DNA of 64,000 nt from Billgrantia campisalis. Lineage in GTDB: Bacteria; Pseudomonadota; Gammaproteobacteria; Pseudomonadales; Halomonadaceae. The DNA lies in contig NZ_JABFUC010000001.1 in NCBI RefSeq assembly GCF_022341425.1, positions 124,001 to 188,000 on the forward strand, written 5' to 3'. Made by a program: the position numbers and the translations under genes. Shown piece by piece: positions 16,918 through 26,818 of the stretch (positions within the stretch are counted from its first letter, which is position 1; the number at the start of each line of letters is the position of its first letter). The notes under the pieces were generated by a model. The model saw nothing but the letters and a program-made list of their open reading frames with translations. It did no database searches and was not told the origin of the DNA.

Positions 16918-17223
16918 ATGCGTTGGCTCAAAGGCCTGATCCTGGCCATCATACTGCTGGGGGTGCTGCTGGTCGGCATCCTGTTCGCCGTCAATAATCA
17001 GCACACGGTCCCCCTCAATCTGATCTGGGTCGAGCTGCCGCCAATCTCGCTCTCCGTGTGGCTGCTGGCATCGCTGGCCAGCGGCGTGGTGCTGGGCATG
17101 CTGGCCATGACCGGTGTATGGCTGAGGCTGCGCACCACGCTGTCACGCGCTCAGCGCTTGAATCGCCAGCAGCGCAAGGAGCTCGATCGACTCCGCGTTC
17201 AGGAGCTCAAGGAACTGCCGTAA
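16918..17223 (+). CDS. lapA: Lipopolysaccharide assembly protein LapA
   Basis: Small inner-membrane protein, 101 residues, with two TM helices (about 5-25 and 42-66) separated by the conserved NNQHTVPLNLIWVELPPISL, and a C-terminal cytoplasmic coiled coil. Abuts lapB with no gap. LapA and LapB cooperate in controlling LpxC turnover and LPS synthesis. Confidence 0.92.
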   Translation: MRWLKGLILAIILLGVLLVGILFAVNNQHTVPLNLIWVELPPISLSVWLLASLASGVVLGMLAMTGVWLRLRTTLSRAQRLNRQQRKELDRLRVQELKELP

Positions 17224-18411
17224 ATGCCCGATGCACTGCTGCTGACCCTGTTGGCGGCAGCCGTTGCCATCGGCTGGTGGCTAGGCCGCCGCGAACGACA
17301 GAGTCTTCGACATCCCGCGCGGCCCACTTCGCTGTCGCGGGATTATTTCGTCGGCCTGAACTATCTGCTCAACGAGCAGCCGGATCGCGCCATCGAAGCC
17401 TTCGTCTCGGCACTGGAGGTCAACAGCGAGACCATCGACACCCATATCACCCTGGGCAACCTGTTTCGCGCCCGCGGGGAAGCCGACCGGGCGGTCAAGA
17501 TTCATCAGAACCTCCTGGCCCGCCCCACCCTGACCTCCGCGCAAAGCGATCAGGTCCAGCTCGAGCTGTCGCGGGACTTCCTGCATCTCGGCCTGCTCGA
17601 CCGTGCCGAGCGGCTGCTCAAGCAGGTCATCCACGAAACGCACCATGACCCGACACGCCTGGCCGCCAAACGCCTGCTGGTGGACCTCTTCGATCGTGAA
17701 GGCGAGTGGCAGGCGGCCTTCGAGGTGGCCTACCCGGCCCTGGTTCGGCAGCACGAGGATATTCGCCGGGCCGCGGCCCACTGGCTGTGCGAACTGGCGC
17801 AGCAGGAGCGCCACTCGGCAAGCCCGGGGCTGGCCCGCAAGCACCTGCGCAAGGCGCTCTCCATCGACAAGCAGTGCGTTCGCGCCACCCTTCAGCTTGC
17901 CGAACTGGAGCAGGATACCGGCCACTACCGCGAGGCGATCCGCCTGTTGATGCGCATCCCCGATCAGGACAGGGACTTCGTGCCGACCCTGCTGACCCCG
18001 CTGCAGCACGCCTACGAGATGCTGGATGACGAAGCGGGGCTGGCCGACTGCCTGCAGCAGCTCCTGGATCGCGAGCCCTTCACCAGCCTGATCATCCGAC
18101 TCGCCGAGGTACGCCGCAAGCGGGAGGGGCTCACGGCGGCCATCGACCTGGTCACCGAGCAGCTCGACCGCGAGCCCAACCTGGGGGCGCTGGACTATCT
18201 GCTGGACCTCTACCAGCACCAGCAACTCGAACAGGGCGAGCCGGACACCCGTATCCGGCTGCTCAAGCAGCATACCCATACCCTGCTCGCGGCCAGGCCC
18301 CGTCATCGCTGCAGGCGCTGCGGCTTTTCCGGCGAACCGCTCCACTGGCAGTGCCCACGCTGCCGCAGCTGGGGCACGACGCGGCCGATCACCGGCATTG
18401 AGGGGGAGTGA
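17224..18411 (+). CDS. lapB: Lipopolysaccharide assembly protein LapB
   Basis: Membrane-anchored regulator of LPS synthesis that delivers LpxC to FtsH. N-terminal TM (about 3-18), then tetratricopeptide repeats (for example RAIEAFVSALEVNSETIDTH and LGNLFRARGEADRAVKIHQN), and a C-terminal rubredoxin-like metal site CRRCGF...CPRCRSWGT with four cysteines. 395 residues, the family size. Starts immediately after the lapA stop and ends flush against the convergent pyrF stop. Confidence 0.96.
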   Translation: MPDALLLTLLAAAVAIGWWLGRRERQSLRHPARPTSLSRDYFVGLNYLLNEQPDRAIEAFVSALEVNSETIDTHITLGNLFRARGEADRAVKIHQNLLARPTLTSAQSDQVQLELSRDFLHLGLLDRAERLLKQVIHETHHDPTRLAAKRLLVDLFDREGEWQAAFEVAYPALVRQHEDIRRAAAHWLCELAQQERHSASPGLARKHLRKALSIDKQCVRATLQLAELEQDTGHYREAIRLLMRIPDQDRDFVPTLLTPLQHAYEMLDDEAGLADCLQQLLDREPFTSLIIRLAEVRRKREGLTAAIDLVTEQLDREPNLGALDYLLDLYQHQQLEQGEPDTRIRLLKQHTHTLLAARPRHRCRRCGFSGEPLHWQCPRCRSWGTTRPITGIEGE

Positions 18412-19125
18412 TTATTCCGCTTGGTTTTTCCCTAGCTCTTGCTCGATGGCAGCTAGCGCCGCCATGGGATCCTTGGCCTGGGTCACCGGGCGCCCCACCA
18501 CCAGATGGGTACTGCCGGCGTCCATCGCCTCGCGCGGGGTCATGATGCGCCGCTGATCCCCGGCCGCGGCAAAGCTCGGGCGAATCCCCGGGGTCACCTT
18601 GAGAAAGGCCTCCCCGCAAAGCTCGCGCAGCCGCGACGCTTCATGGGCCGAGCACACCACGCCGTCCATGCCGCTATCCAGGGCCAGCTGCGCCAGTCGC
18701 TCGACCTGAGTGGCCGGGTCCACGGTCACCCCCACCTCGGCGAGGTCCGCTGCCTCCATGCTGGTCAGTACCGTCACGGCGATCAGGTGAGTCGCCAGCG
18801 CATGACGCTCCAGGCGCTCACGGGCCGCCTCCATCATCCGCCGCCCGCCGCCGGCATGCACATTGACCATCCATACCCCCTGCTCGGCAGCGGCCTGCAC
18901 CGCGCCCGCCACGGTGTTGGGAATATCGTGGAACTTGAGGTCGAGAAACACCTCGAAGCCGCGCCCATGGAGGGCCTCGACCACATCCGGTCCGCTGCGG
19001 GTGAACAGCTCCTTGCCTACCTTGAGCCGGCAACGGGCCGGATCCAGGCCGTCGGCCAGGCACAGGGCCGCGTCCAGGGAAGGATGGTCGAGGGCAATGA
19101 TCAGCGGCGAGTCATGAGACACCAT
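18412..19125 (-). CDS. pyrF: Orotidine 5'-phosphate decarboxylase
   Basis: Last step of UMP synthesis. 237 residues. Active-site tetrad motif [13 protein letters not shown] carries the Asp-Lys-Asp charges, with LKVGKELFT upstream and the phosphate-binding VTPGIRP and VVGRPVTQA near the C-terminus. In many gammaproteobacteria pyrF follows lapB on the same strand; here it is convergent. Confidence 0.97.
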   Translation of the reverse strand: MVSHDSPLIIALDHPSLDAALCLADGLDPARCRLKVGKELFTRSGPDVVEALHGRGFEVFLDLKFHDIPNTVAGAVQAAAEQGVWMVNVHAGGGRRMMEAARERLERHALATHLIAVTVLTSMEAADLAEVGVTVDPATQVERLAQLALDSGMDGVVCSAHEASRLRELCGEAFLKVTPGIRPSFAAAGDQRRIMTPREAMDAGSTHLVVGRPVTQAKDPMAALAAIEQELGKNQAE

Positions 19126-19285
19126 GCAAGCTCCAGTCGGCGATGGGATGAGATTGGCGCCACAGTATATCAGCCGCCCCGCTCATGCGTTGCCCGTGGC
19201 CTGGTCTATGCTCATCTTAACTAGGAACAAAATTCGCAGCCTCGGCGCGATACATGAGTAAAAACTGATGGACTGGGAGGTTTCC

Positions 19286-20437
19286 ATGACCAGCGATCAA
19301 CGCATCGGCCCTATCGCCCTGTCCAACATCCGCGCAAGAAGGGTACTCGACGCTCTCCTCGAAGGCTCCGGCGTCACCCTGAACGGCCCCGCCCCCTGGG
19401 ACCCCCAGGTCTACCATCCCGACTTCTGCTCTCGGGTGCTTCGCCAGGGCAGCCTGGGTCTCGGAGAAGCGTACATGGACGGCTGGTGGGAGTGCGAACG
19501 CCTGGATGACATGACCTGCCGCCTACTGCTGCATGGTCTGGGAGAGCGCGCCCACACCCCCTCGGAGCGCATGATGTACCGGCTCCAGGCGGGGCTGATC
19601 AACCTGCAGAGCAAGGCCCGCGCCTATATCGTGGGCGAAACCCACTACGACCTTGGCAACGACCTCTTCGAGCGCATGCTCGACCCCACTCTCTGCTACT
19701 CCTGTGGCTACTGGAAGACGGCCAGCACCCTGCACGAGGCACAGCTGGCCAAGCTGGAGCTGGCCTGCCGCAAGCTCGAACTACGCCCGGGAATGCGCGT
19801 GCTGGATATCGGCTGCGGCTGGGGCAGCTTCGCCGAGCACGCCGCTCGTCACCACAACGTCAGCGTAACCGGCATCACCATTTCACGGGAACAGGCCGAG
19901 CTGGCACGCAAACGCTGCGCCAACCTGCCGGTGGCGATCGAGCTCAAGGACTACCGCGAGCTTGAAGGACGGTTCGATCGCATCGTCTCGATCGGCATGT
20001 TCGAGCACGTGGGGCATCGCAACTACCGCACCTACTTCGAAACGATAAGGCCACTGCTGGCCGAGGATGGTCTTCTGCTGCTGCACACCATCGGCTCCAA
20101 CCGAACAGAGGTGAGCATCGACCCCTGGATCAATCGCTACATCTTCCCTAACGGCATGCTGCCCTCGATCAAGCAGATCGCCGATGCCAGCGAAGGCGTG
20201 CTGCTGATGGAAGACTGGCAGAATTTCGGGGCCGACTACGACACCACCCTGATGGCCTGGCTGCACAACGTCGATACCCACTGGCACGAGATCGCCAATC
20301 GCTACAGCGAGCGCACCCGACGCATGTTCCGCTACTATCTGTCGGTCTGCGCCGGCGCCTTTCGGGCCCGCGACCTGCAGCTGTGGCAAATCGTCTTCTC
20401 CCGGAGACGCCCGGGCCGCTATGACGCCCCTCGCTGA
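19286..20437 (+). CDS. cfa: Cyclopropane-fatty-acyl-phospholipid synthase
   Basis: Transfers a methylene from S-adenosylmethionine to unsaturated acyl chains of membrane lipids, a stress adaptation. 383 residues from the ATG behind GGGAGG (19275-19280). SAM motif VLDIGCGWGSFAEHAA, active-site regions HYDLGNDLFERMLDPTLCYS and GMFEHVGHRNYRTYF, and YIFPNGMLPS near the end. An N-terminal substrate-binding domain precedes the methyltransferase fold. Stands alone, with a 160-bp upstream gap shared with pyrF. Confidence 0.96.
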   Translation: MTSDQRIGPIALSNIRARRVLDALLEGSGVTLNGPAPWDPQVYHPDFCSRVLRQGSLGLGEAYMDGWWECERLDDMTCRLLLHGLGERAHTPSERMMYRLQAGLINLQSKARAYIVGETHYDLGNDLFERMLDPTLCYSCGYWKTASTLHEAQLAKLELACRKLELRPGMRVLDIGCGWGSFAEHAARHHNVSVTGITISREQAELARKRCANLPVAIELKDYRELEGRFDRIVSIGMFEHVGHRNYRTYFETIRPLLAEDGLLLLHTIGSNRTEVSIDPWINRYIFPNGMLPSIKQIADASEGVLLMEDWQNFGADYDTTLMAWLHNVDTHWHEIANRYSERTRRMFRYYLSVCAGAFRARDLQLWQIVFSRRRPGRYDAPR

Positions 20438-20692
20438 TCCCGCTTTTGCCCCAGATCATGCCTTACAGGTTTTGTGGTCAATTTCTTACAGCGAAGGCAC
20501 TCTATTTCACGATTCGATACATTGTATATTACTGCATTAGCCATAACATAAGCTGATCGTTTGCTTCCTCCAGGCTCGCCTCTCCGAAACGGCGCAGTTT
20601 CCCGACCGAACCAGGCCGCCGAACGCGAAGCCAACAGAATAATCAGCCCGGAACCACGGGCACATGCTTAGTAACACAACAGGAACACCCGC

Positions 20693-21601
20693 ATGCCTGA
20701 GAACAATATCGTGCCGGGTGGGGGTCTGGATGAGTCGGCACACCTTCACGACTTTACCGAGCGACTGCCCGGCGTCATCTTCCAGTTCTACCGTGGCCAC
20801 AACGGCCACATGCACTTCCCCTACCTGGCCGGCAGTGGCACCAGCCTGCTTGGCGTCGACCGCCGCCAGTTGGCCCACGACGCCCGCTACCTGCTGGACC
20901 GTCTGGACGAAGAGGACTTTCCGCGCCTGATGGCCGCCATCGAACGCTCCGCCCGCTACCGCTTGCCGATCGCCACCAAGTTTCGCTTTCGGCTGCCCGG
21001 TGGGCGCTGTCGCTGGGTCGCGCTGCGCGCCCAGCCTGAGGATGCCGACAGCGGCGTGCTCTGGCATGGACTGATGATCGACATCACCGAGCAGATGGCC
21101 GAGGAAGCGCGCCTGCGCAAACTCTCCGACACCGATCCCCTGACCGGGCTGCCGAACCGCCGCAAGCTGATCAACCGGCTCAATGAAGAGGTATCGCTGT
21201 GTAACCGCCACGGCACTCCCTTATCGTTCATGCTGCTCGACCTCGACCATTTCAAGCAGATCAACGATACCTGGGGCCACCTGCAGGGCGATCAGGTGCT
21301 GACCGAACTGGGCACCCTGTGTCGGCAAGTGCTGCGCGAGGAGGACACCGTCGGCCGCCTGGGCGGCGAAGAGTTCGCCGTGGTGCTGCCACTGACCCCC
21401 ATGGTGCGCTGTCGGCCACTTGCCGAACGGCTACGCCAGCGGATCGAAGCGCACGACTTCGGCATCGAACCGGGGCAGATCACCGTTAGCATCGGCCTGG
21501 CCGAATACCGCCTGGGCGAGCCGCGCGATACGCTGATCGAGCGGGCCGACCGCAGCCTCTACGCCGCCAAGCATCAGGGCCGCAACCGGGTCGTGGCCTG
21601 A
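20693..21601 (+). CDS. PAS-GGDEF diguanylate cyclase
   Basis: Soluble c-di-GMP synthase, 302 residues. N-terminal PAS-like domain (about 15-130, ending GLMIDITEQMAEEARLRKLS), then GGDEF with the complete catalytic motif RLGGEEFAVVLP. A full inhibitory site is present: REED lies five residues before GGEEF. Substrate loop DLDHFKQINDTWGH is normal. The 255 bp before it are AT-rich and hold no gene. Signal sensed is unknown; no cofactor motif such as a haem or flavin site is obvious. Confidence 0.9.
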   Translation: MPENNIVPGGGLDESAHLHDFTERLPGVIFQFYRGHNGHMHFPYLAGSGTSLLGVDRRQLAHDARYLLDRLDEEDFPRLMAAIERSARYRLPIATKFRFRLPGGRCRWVALRAQPEDADSGVLWHGLMIDITEQMAEEARLRKLSDTDPLTGLPNRRKLINRLNEEVSLCNRHGTPLSFMLLDLDHFKQINDTWGHLQGDQVLTELGTLCRQVLREEDTVGRLGGEEFAVVLPLTPMVRCRPLAERLRQRIEAHDFGIEPGQITVSIGLAEYRLGEPRDTLIERADRSLYAAKHQGRNRVVA

Positions 21602-21616
21602 CCCGAGCGGCATCGA

Positions 21617-22231
21617 TCAGCGCAGTACACCGCGACGCTGCAGCAGCCGCATCAGGGCATGAACGGGCAGATAGAGCACCACCGGCCATGCCAGCATCAG
21701 GCCTACCAGATAGACCAGCGGATGGAGCATGTCCTGGGGCGACCCGAAGGGGCCGTGCACCCAGTTGATATTTCGCTCGGTCGCGGTGAACAGGAACGTC
21801 AGCGGCACCACCACCCAGGTCAGCACCGTCTGCCACAGCAGCGCACGGCGCACATAGCCAAGCCGCCATACCGCGAAACCGGCCACCAGCGGCAGCACCA
21901 GATGGTAGAACGAGAGCGCCTTGGCCAGCGTCGGGTGGTCGGGGTCGAACATATACTCGGTACCGCCGATGGGATGCACCCCGGTCAGCCAGGCGCCCAG
22001 CACATCCAGCCCCCACAGGGTCCCCACCAGCAGCACGGCCAGCAGCTGCATGGAGAGCAGCAACCGGTGCTCCCACCACAGCCCGACAAGGATCAGAAAG
22101 CTCGCCAGGTTACACAGCCAGAAATAGTTCTGGGCCCCCAGCATCACCGCAAAGGTCGGCGCCCACAGCACGATCCAGAGCGTGAACCCCAGCTTCAGCC
22201 ATCGCGGCAGTGATACGTTCGACTCCCTCAT
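21617..22231 (-). CDS. Unidentified integral membrane protein
   Basis: 204 residues with about six predicted TM helices (near 14-32, 38-58, 60-80, 105-125, 135-150, 165-190). A conserved-looking periplasmic or cytoplasmic loop reads GVHPIGGTEYMFDPDHP, and another GPFGSPQDMLHPLVYL. I do not recognise the family. Convergent with the GGDEF gene (15-bp gap) and divergent from the aminotransferase. Confidence 0.7.
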   Translation of the reverse strand: MRESNVSLPRWLKLGFTLWIVLWAPTFAVMLGAQNYFWLCNLASFLILVGLWWEHRLLLSMQLLAVLLVGTLWGLDVLGAWLTGVHPIGGTEYMFDPDHPTLAKALSFYHLVLPLVAGFAVWRLGYVRRALLWQTVLTWVVVPLTFLFTATERNINWVHGPFGSPQDMLHPLVYLVGLMLAWPVVLYLPVHALMRLLQRRGVLR

Positions 22232-22376
22232 GCGTGCTCTCCCGTGACGGTTCGCCTGTCACTGTAGCAAGTACTGTGGCAAGGCCGGCGAGTGGCAGTT
22301 CAGCGAGCGCAATGGCATCATGGGGGATGCTTGAGTATTCATTCTTGCCGCCAGAACCGACGAGGTTAGGAATTAC

Positions 22377-23564
22377 ATGTTCGAACACATTGAGCGGGTT
22401 CCCGGGGACGCCATCCTCGGTCTGATCGAGGCCTTCAAGAAGGACACCAATCCCCAGAAGGTCGATCTCGGCGTCGGCGTCTACAAGGACGCCCAGGGCA
22501 ACACCCCGGTGATGCGCGCCGTCAAGGAAGCCGAGGCCCTGCTGCTCAAGAACGAGACCACCAAGACCTACATCGGCTCCCACGGGGCGCCGGCCTACGG
22601 CGAGGTAGTACTGCCCATGGTGCTGGGCGAGGACTCACCGGTCCTGACCGCCAAGCGTGCCAGCGCCACCCAGTCACCCGGCGGCACCGGCGCCCTGCGC
22701 CTGGCGGCCGACTTCATCGCCCACCAGCTGCCCGGCAAGGACATCTGGGTCTCCGACCCGACCTGGCCCAACCATCTGGGCATCTTCCCGGCCGCCGGCC
22801 TGACGCTGCACAAGTACCCCTATGTGGACGCCGACAACCGGCTGGACTTCGACGGTATGCTTGCGGCCCTGAAGCAGATCCCCGAAGGTGACGTGGTGCT
22901 GCTCCACGCCTGCTGCCACAACCCCACCGGCTTCGACCTCTCCCGGGAGCAGTGGCAACAGGTGCTCGAGGTGGTGCGTGAGCGCGGCCTGCTGCCGCTG
23001 ATCGACTTCGCCTACCAGGGCTTCGGCGAGGGCCTGGACGAAGACGCCTACGGGGTCCGCCTGATGGCCGAGAGCCTCGACGAGGTGATCATCACCAGCT
23101 CCTGCTCGAAGAACTTCGGCATCTACTGCGAGCGGACCGGCTGTCTGATCATGGTGGCCAAGGACACCGAGCAGATGGAGAACGTGCGCTCCCAGATCGC
23201 CATCGTCGCCCGCGAGAACTACTCCAACCCGCCGGCCCACGGCGGCGCCATCGTCAGCGAGATCCTGCACTCCGCCGAGCTTGCCGCCGTGTGGCGGGAA
23301 GAGCTCACCGAGATGCGCGACCGCATCAATACGCTGCGTCGCGACTTCGTCGAGGCGCTCAAACCCTACGGCCTGGACCAGAAGTATGCCTGCGTCGCCG
23401 AGCAGCGCGGCATGTTCTCCTACACCGGCCTGACACCCGAGCAGGTCGACCGCCTGCGCGACGAGTTCGGCATCTACATGGTGCGCTCGGGCCGCGCCAA
23501 CGTGGCCGGCTTCTCCCACGAGAACCTGCCCTACCTGGCCAAGGCGATCGCCGCCGTCAACTGA
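22377..23564 (+). CDS. tyrB: Aromatic/aspartate aminotransferase (TyrB/AspC type)
   Basis: PLP-dependent class I aminotransferase, subgroup I-alpha, 395 residues. The PLP lysine is K245 in SSCSKNFGIYCERTG. Other landmarks are VDLGVGVYKDAQGNTPVM, YIGSHGAPAY, HACCHNPTGFDL and the C-terminal RSGRANVAGF with the substrate-carboxylate Arg. Substrate preference between aspartate and aromatic amino acids cannot be fixed from sequence, so the symbol is tentative. Confidence 0.92.
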   Translation: MFEHIERVPGDAILGLIEAFKKDTNPQKVDLGVGVYKDAQGNTPVMRAVKEAEALLLKNETTKTYIGSHGAPAYGEVVLPMVLGEDSPVLTAKRASATQSPGGTGALRLAADFIAHQLPGKDIWVSDPTWPNHLGIFPAAGLTLHKYPYVDADNRLDFDGMLAALKQIPEGDVVLLHACCHNPTGFDLSREQWQQVLEVVRERGLLPLIDFAYQGFGEGLDEDAYGVRLMAESLDEVIITSSCSKNFGIYCERTGCLIMVAKDTEQMENVRSQIAIVARENYSNPPAHGGAIVSEILHSAELAAVWREELTEMRDRINTLRRDFVEALKPYGLDQKYACVAEQRGMFSYTGLTPEQVDRLRDEFGIYMVRSGRANVAGFSHENLPYLAKAIAAVN

Positions 23565-23770
23565 TCGGCCATCCTTGCCAGACGCGATGCCCGGGCCCTG
23601 CCCGGGCATCGTCGTTTCGGGTAGAATGCCGCTCGATTTTCGATACTACAGCCGCCGGGGGCGCGGTGCGCCTCTGTGCGCGCAGGGCAACGCCAGACTT
23701 GACCGATCAGTCAGCTCAGGTCCAGACTGCTGGTTGCCTTGACGACAACCACACAACATAGAGGCTTACC

Positions 23771-25300
23771 ATGGCGGCAACTCCCGACACCTCCCCCGTG
23801 CACTACCCCTGGTACAAGAAGGAGGATACCGACGCCTTCTTCGCGCTGTTCCAGAACAACATCGCCAACTTCGTGATCATCGCCATCACCATGCTGGGCA
23901 TGGGCTTTCCCGCGTCCATCGTCTTCGGCCAGGTACTCCCTGGTGCGGCCGTGGCCGTCATGGTGGGCAACTTCTACTACGCCTGGAGCGCGGCGCGGCT
24001 CGCGCGCCGGGAAAACCGCACCGACGTCACCGCGCTTTCCTACGGGATCTCGACTCCGGTAATGTTCGTTTTCCTGTTCGGCGTGCTGCTGCCGGCCATG
24101 CAGCTCACCGGCGACGCCGAGCTGGCCTGGAAGGTGGCGGTGGCCGCCTGCTTCATCAGCGGTGCCATCGAGGCCGCCATCAGCCTGATCGGCCGCTGGG
24201 TCCAGCACCACCTGCCCCGGGCCGCGATGCTGGGGGCTGTGGCCGGTGTGGCGCTGACTTTCATCGCCGGCGAGATGCTCTTCAAGACCCTGGAAATCCC
24301 GGTCATCGGCCTGCTGGTGCTGGCGATCATCATCGTCGGCCTCGTGGGCCGGGTGGCAATGCCGTTTCGCATTCCCACCTCGCTGTTCGCCATCGTCATC
24401 GGCACCACCCTCGCCTACCTGATCGGCGCCACCGAAGATGGTCAGTTCAGCGACGCTTTCACCCACCTGGGCTTCTACCCGCTGCTGCCGACCCTGGCCT
24501 GGTTCGAGGGGCTTGGCCTGCTGCTTACCGGCATGCTGGCGGTACTCACCGTGGTGCTGCCGATCACCCTGTACAATGCCATCGAAACCATGAACAACGT
24601 CGAGGCCATGGAGGCCGCCGGTGACAAGTACGACGTCCGCGAGTGCCAGGCGGTGGACGGTGCCGGCACCATGATCGGCGCACTGTTCGGCGGCGTCTTC
24701 CCCACCACGGTGTACATCGCCACCGTCGGGGCCAAGTGGATGGGCGCCGGGCGCGGCTACAGCATCCTCAACGGCGCCGTCTATGCCATTGCCACCATGT
24801 TCGGGCTGATCGCCGCCCTGGCCGCCATCATCCCGGTCTCGGTGGTGGCGCCGATCCTGGTGTTCGTCGGCATGTCGATGATCGCCACCGCCTTCCAGAG
24901 CAACGACAGCCGCTACTACCCCGCCGTCGCGCTGGCCATGCTGCCCTATTTCGCCAACTACGTGATGACCCGCTTCAATCGCGGCGCCGGCGAGGTGGTC
25001 TCGGATATCTCCCCGGCCATCGTCTCGCTCGGCCAGGGCGCCATGTTCACCGCCATCCTGATCGGCGCCATGACAGTCTCGGTGATCGACCACCAGTTCC
25101 GCCGCGCCGCGGTCTTCGCCGCCGTGGCGGCCGGCTTCTCCTTCATCGGGCTGATGCACGCACCGGAGCTGGCCTTCCATGCCGCCGGAGACTACATGCT
25201 CGGCTACCTGGTGATGGGCGCTCTGTTCCTCTATTTCGCCTGGCAGCAGGAACGACTGGCCGCGCCGCGACCGGTCACCCCGCCCTCATCGGCCGATTAA
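23771..25300 (+). CDS. NCS2-family nucleobase (xanthine/uracil-type) permease
   Basis: Inner-membrane transporter, 509 residues with about 12-14 TM helices. NCS2 landmarks: ETMNNVEAMEAAGDKYDVRE in TM8 with the usual acidic residue, and DGAGTMIGALFGGVFPTTVYI in the following half-helix. Most similar in style to the branch annotated as uracil/xanthine/permease proteins of unknown substrate. Stands alone, with a good terminator downstream. Confidence 0.85.
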   Translation: MAATPDTSPVHYPWYKKEDTDAFFALFQNNIANFVIIAITMLGMGFPASIVFGQVLPGAAVAVMVGNFYYAWSAARLARRENRTDVTALSYGISTPVMFVFLFGVLLPAMQLTGDAELAWKVAVAACFISGAIEAAISLIGRWVQHHLPRAAMLGAVAGVALTFIAGEMLFKTLEIPVIGLLVLAIIIVGLVGRVAMPFRIPTSLFAIVIGTTLAYLIGATEDGQFSDAFTHLGFYPLLPTLAWFEGLGLLLTGMLAVLTVVLPITLYNAIETMNNVEAMEAAGDKYDVRECQAVDGAGTMIGALFGGVFPTTVYIATVGAKWMGAGRGYSILNGAVYAIATMFGLIAALAAIIPVSVVAPILVFVGMSMIATAFQSNDSRYYPAVALAMLPYFANYVMTRFNRGAGEVVSDISPAIVSLGQGAMFTAILIGAMTVSVIDHQFRRAAVFAAVAAGFSFIGLMHAPELAFHAAGDYMLGYLVMGALFLYFAWQQERLAAPRPVTPPSSAD

Positions 25301-25356
25301 GTCGTTCCGCTCGAGTACGCCAAGAGAGACAGGCCCTGCCAGGAAACTGAACTGCA

Positions 25357-25396
25357 CCCCGACGCTTGGACCCACTATCCAAGCATCGGGGTGTTT
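25357..25396 (+). terminator. Terminator after the NCS2 permease gene
   Basis: CCCCGACGCTTGG (25357-25369), 9-base loop, CCAAGCATCGGGG (25379-25391): a 13-bp stem with one mismatch, followed by TGTTT. 56 bp after the permease stop and 28 bp before the convergent MATE gene stop, so it could serve both directions. Confidence 0.75.
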
Positions 25397-25423
25397 CAAT
25401 GAGCAAACTCTATAACGCGTGGT

Positions 25424-26770
25424 TCAAGCTGCTGGTTGCGCAGCGGCTCCAAGCTCTCGTCTGAGCAGCTGCCAGGCGGCCAGGCCCGCACAGAGATTGC
25501 CGAAGGCGGCACCGATGGCCAGGCCGGTCAAACCACCGAGCTGCGCGCCCAGCCAGAGGCACGGCAGATAGAAGAGAAACAGCCGCGCGCCGGACATCAG
25601 CATGGCGCGTAGCGGCCAGCCCAGCGCATTGCCGGCCGAGACCACCAGCATGCAGATCCCCAGCAAGGCATAGCTGGGCAGCAGGAACCGGATCAGCATC
25701 GTCAGCGCATCGCGCACCTCAGGGGTGCCGGACAGCACCAGCGCCACCCAAGGGGCGGCAAGGGCTATCACCACACCCAGCCCCAGCTGCCAGACCAGGA
25801 CCACCCTGAGCGCGAGGCGCAGCAGCCGGCGAATCTGCTCCCAGTCGCCGGCCCCATGGCAGCGCCCCAGCCAGGGCGGCAGCGACATGGTCATGGCCAG
25901 CACCACCATCAGCGACAGGGTTTCCAGGCGGCTGGCGAGCCCCCAGGCCGCCACCTGCGCCTCACCCAGGCCCGCCACGACCGTGATCGCCAGCATCGCG
26001 GCCAGGGGCGGCATCAGCTGGCTGACCATGGCCGGCGCGGCGATGCCGACAAAGGGCCTTGCCGACTGTCTCAGCTCGGCACCCAGCCCCTCTCGGGCCA
26101 GCCAGTCGGTGTGGCGTAGCCGTCGGGCGAGCACCACCAGTCCGCAGCCGAAAGCGATCGCCGTGGCCCAGGCGGCCCCGGGCAGGCCCAGTCCCGACCA
26201 AGGGCCGACGCCGAAGATCAGCAGCGGGTCGAGCACCAGATTGACCAGGCTGGTCACCACCATCATCTTCCCCGGCAGGCGGGTATCGCCATAGGCGCGG
26301 AACAGGCTATAGCCGAAGTAGAGTGCCGCCCCCAGCCAGGCGGCCAGCAGCTGCGGCGCCCAGTAGCCGCGGATCAGCTCGCGAGTCGCCGCATCCGCTC
26401 CCAGGCTGTTGAACACCGGCTCCTGGATCGCCCACAGCAGCAGCGCCAGCAGGGCGATGGCGCCGGCCCCCGCCAGCAGCACCAGGCTACCCAGGCGCCT
26501 TGCCCGGGCCTGCTCCCCGGCGCCCAGGGCGCGGGAGATCAGCGCCGCGATGGCGATGCCGAGCCCCACCTGAATGCCGATGATCAGAAAGGAGAGCGGG
26601 AAGGTGAACGACTGGGCGGCCAGCGGCGCGGTGCCCAGCCGGGCGATAAAGGCGCTGTCCACCAGCTGGAAGCCGAGCAGCGCCAGCACCCCGATGGCCA
26701 TGGGCCAGGTCTGACGCCACAGGGTCACGCCCAGCGGTGGGCTGTCGTTGAGTCGTCGGGTCACGGTCAC
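25424..26770 (-). CDS. MATE-family multidrug/cation antiporter
   Basis: 448 residues with twelve TM helices in two MatE halves. The first half contains QLVDSAFIARLGTAPLAA and the second AAWGLASRLETLSLMVVLAM. A DinF/NorM-like exporter using Na+ or H+. The substrate is unknown. Start at MTVTRRLNDSPPLGVTLW; no operon partner. Confidence 0.9.
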   Translation of the reverse strand: MTVTRRLNDSPPLGVTLWRQTWPMAIGVLALLGFQLVDSAFIARLGTAPLAAQSFTFPLSFLIIGIQVGLGIAIAALISRALGAGEQARARRLGSLVLLAGAGAIALLALLLWAIQEPVFNSLGADAATRELIRGYWAPQLLAAWLGAALYFGYSLFRAYGDTRLPGKMMVVTSLVNLVLDPLLIFGVGPWSGLGLPGAAWATAIAFGCGLVVLARRLRHTDWLAREGLGAELRQSARPFVGIAAPAMVSQLMPPLAAMLAITVVAGLGEAQVAAWGLASRLETLSLMVVLAMTMSLPPWLGRCHGAGDWEQIRRLLRLALRVVLVWQLGLGVVIALAAPWVALVLSGTPEVRDALTMLIRFLLPSYALLGICMLVVSAGNALGWPLRAMLMSGARLFLFYLPCLWLGAQLGGLTGLAIGAAFGNLCAGLAAWQLLRRELGAAAQPAA

Positions 26771-26818
26771 TCCGTGGCGGGACAGGGGGCAGCCATTCTA
26801 GCCGGCCCCACCAGGCTA

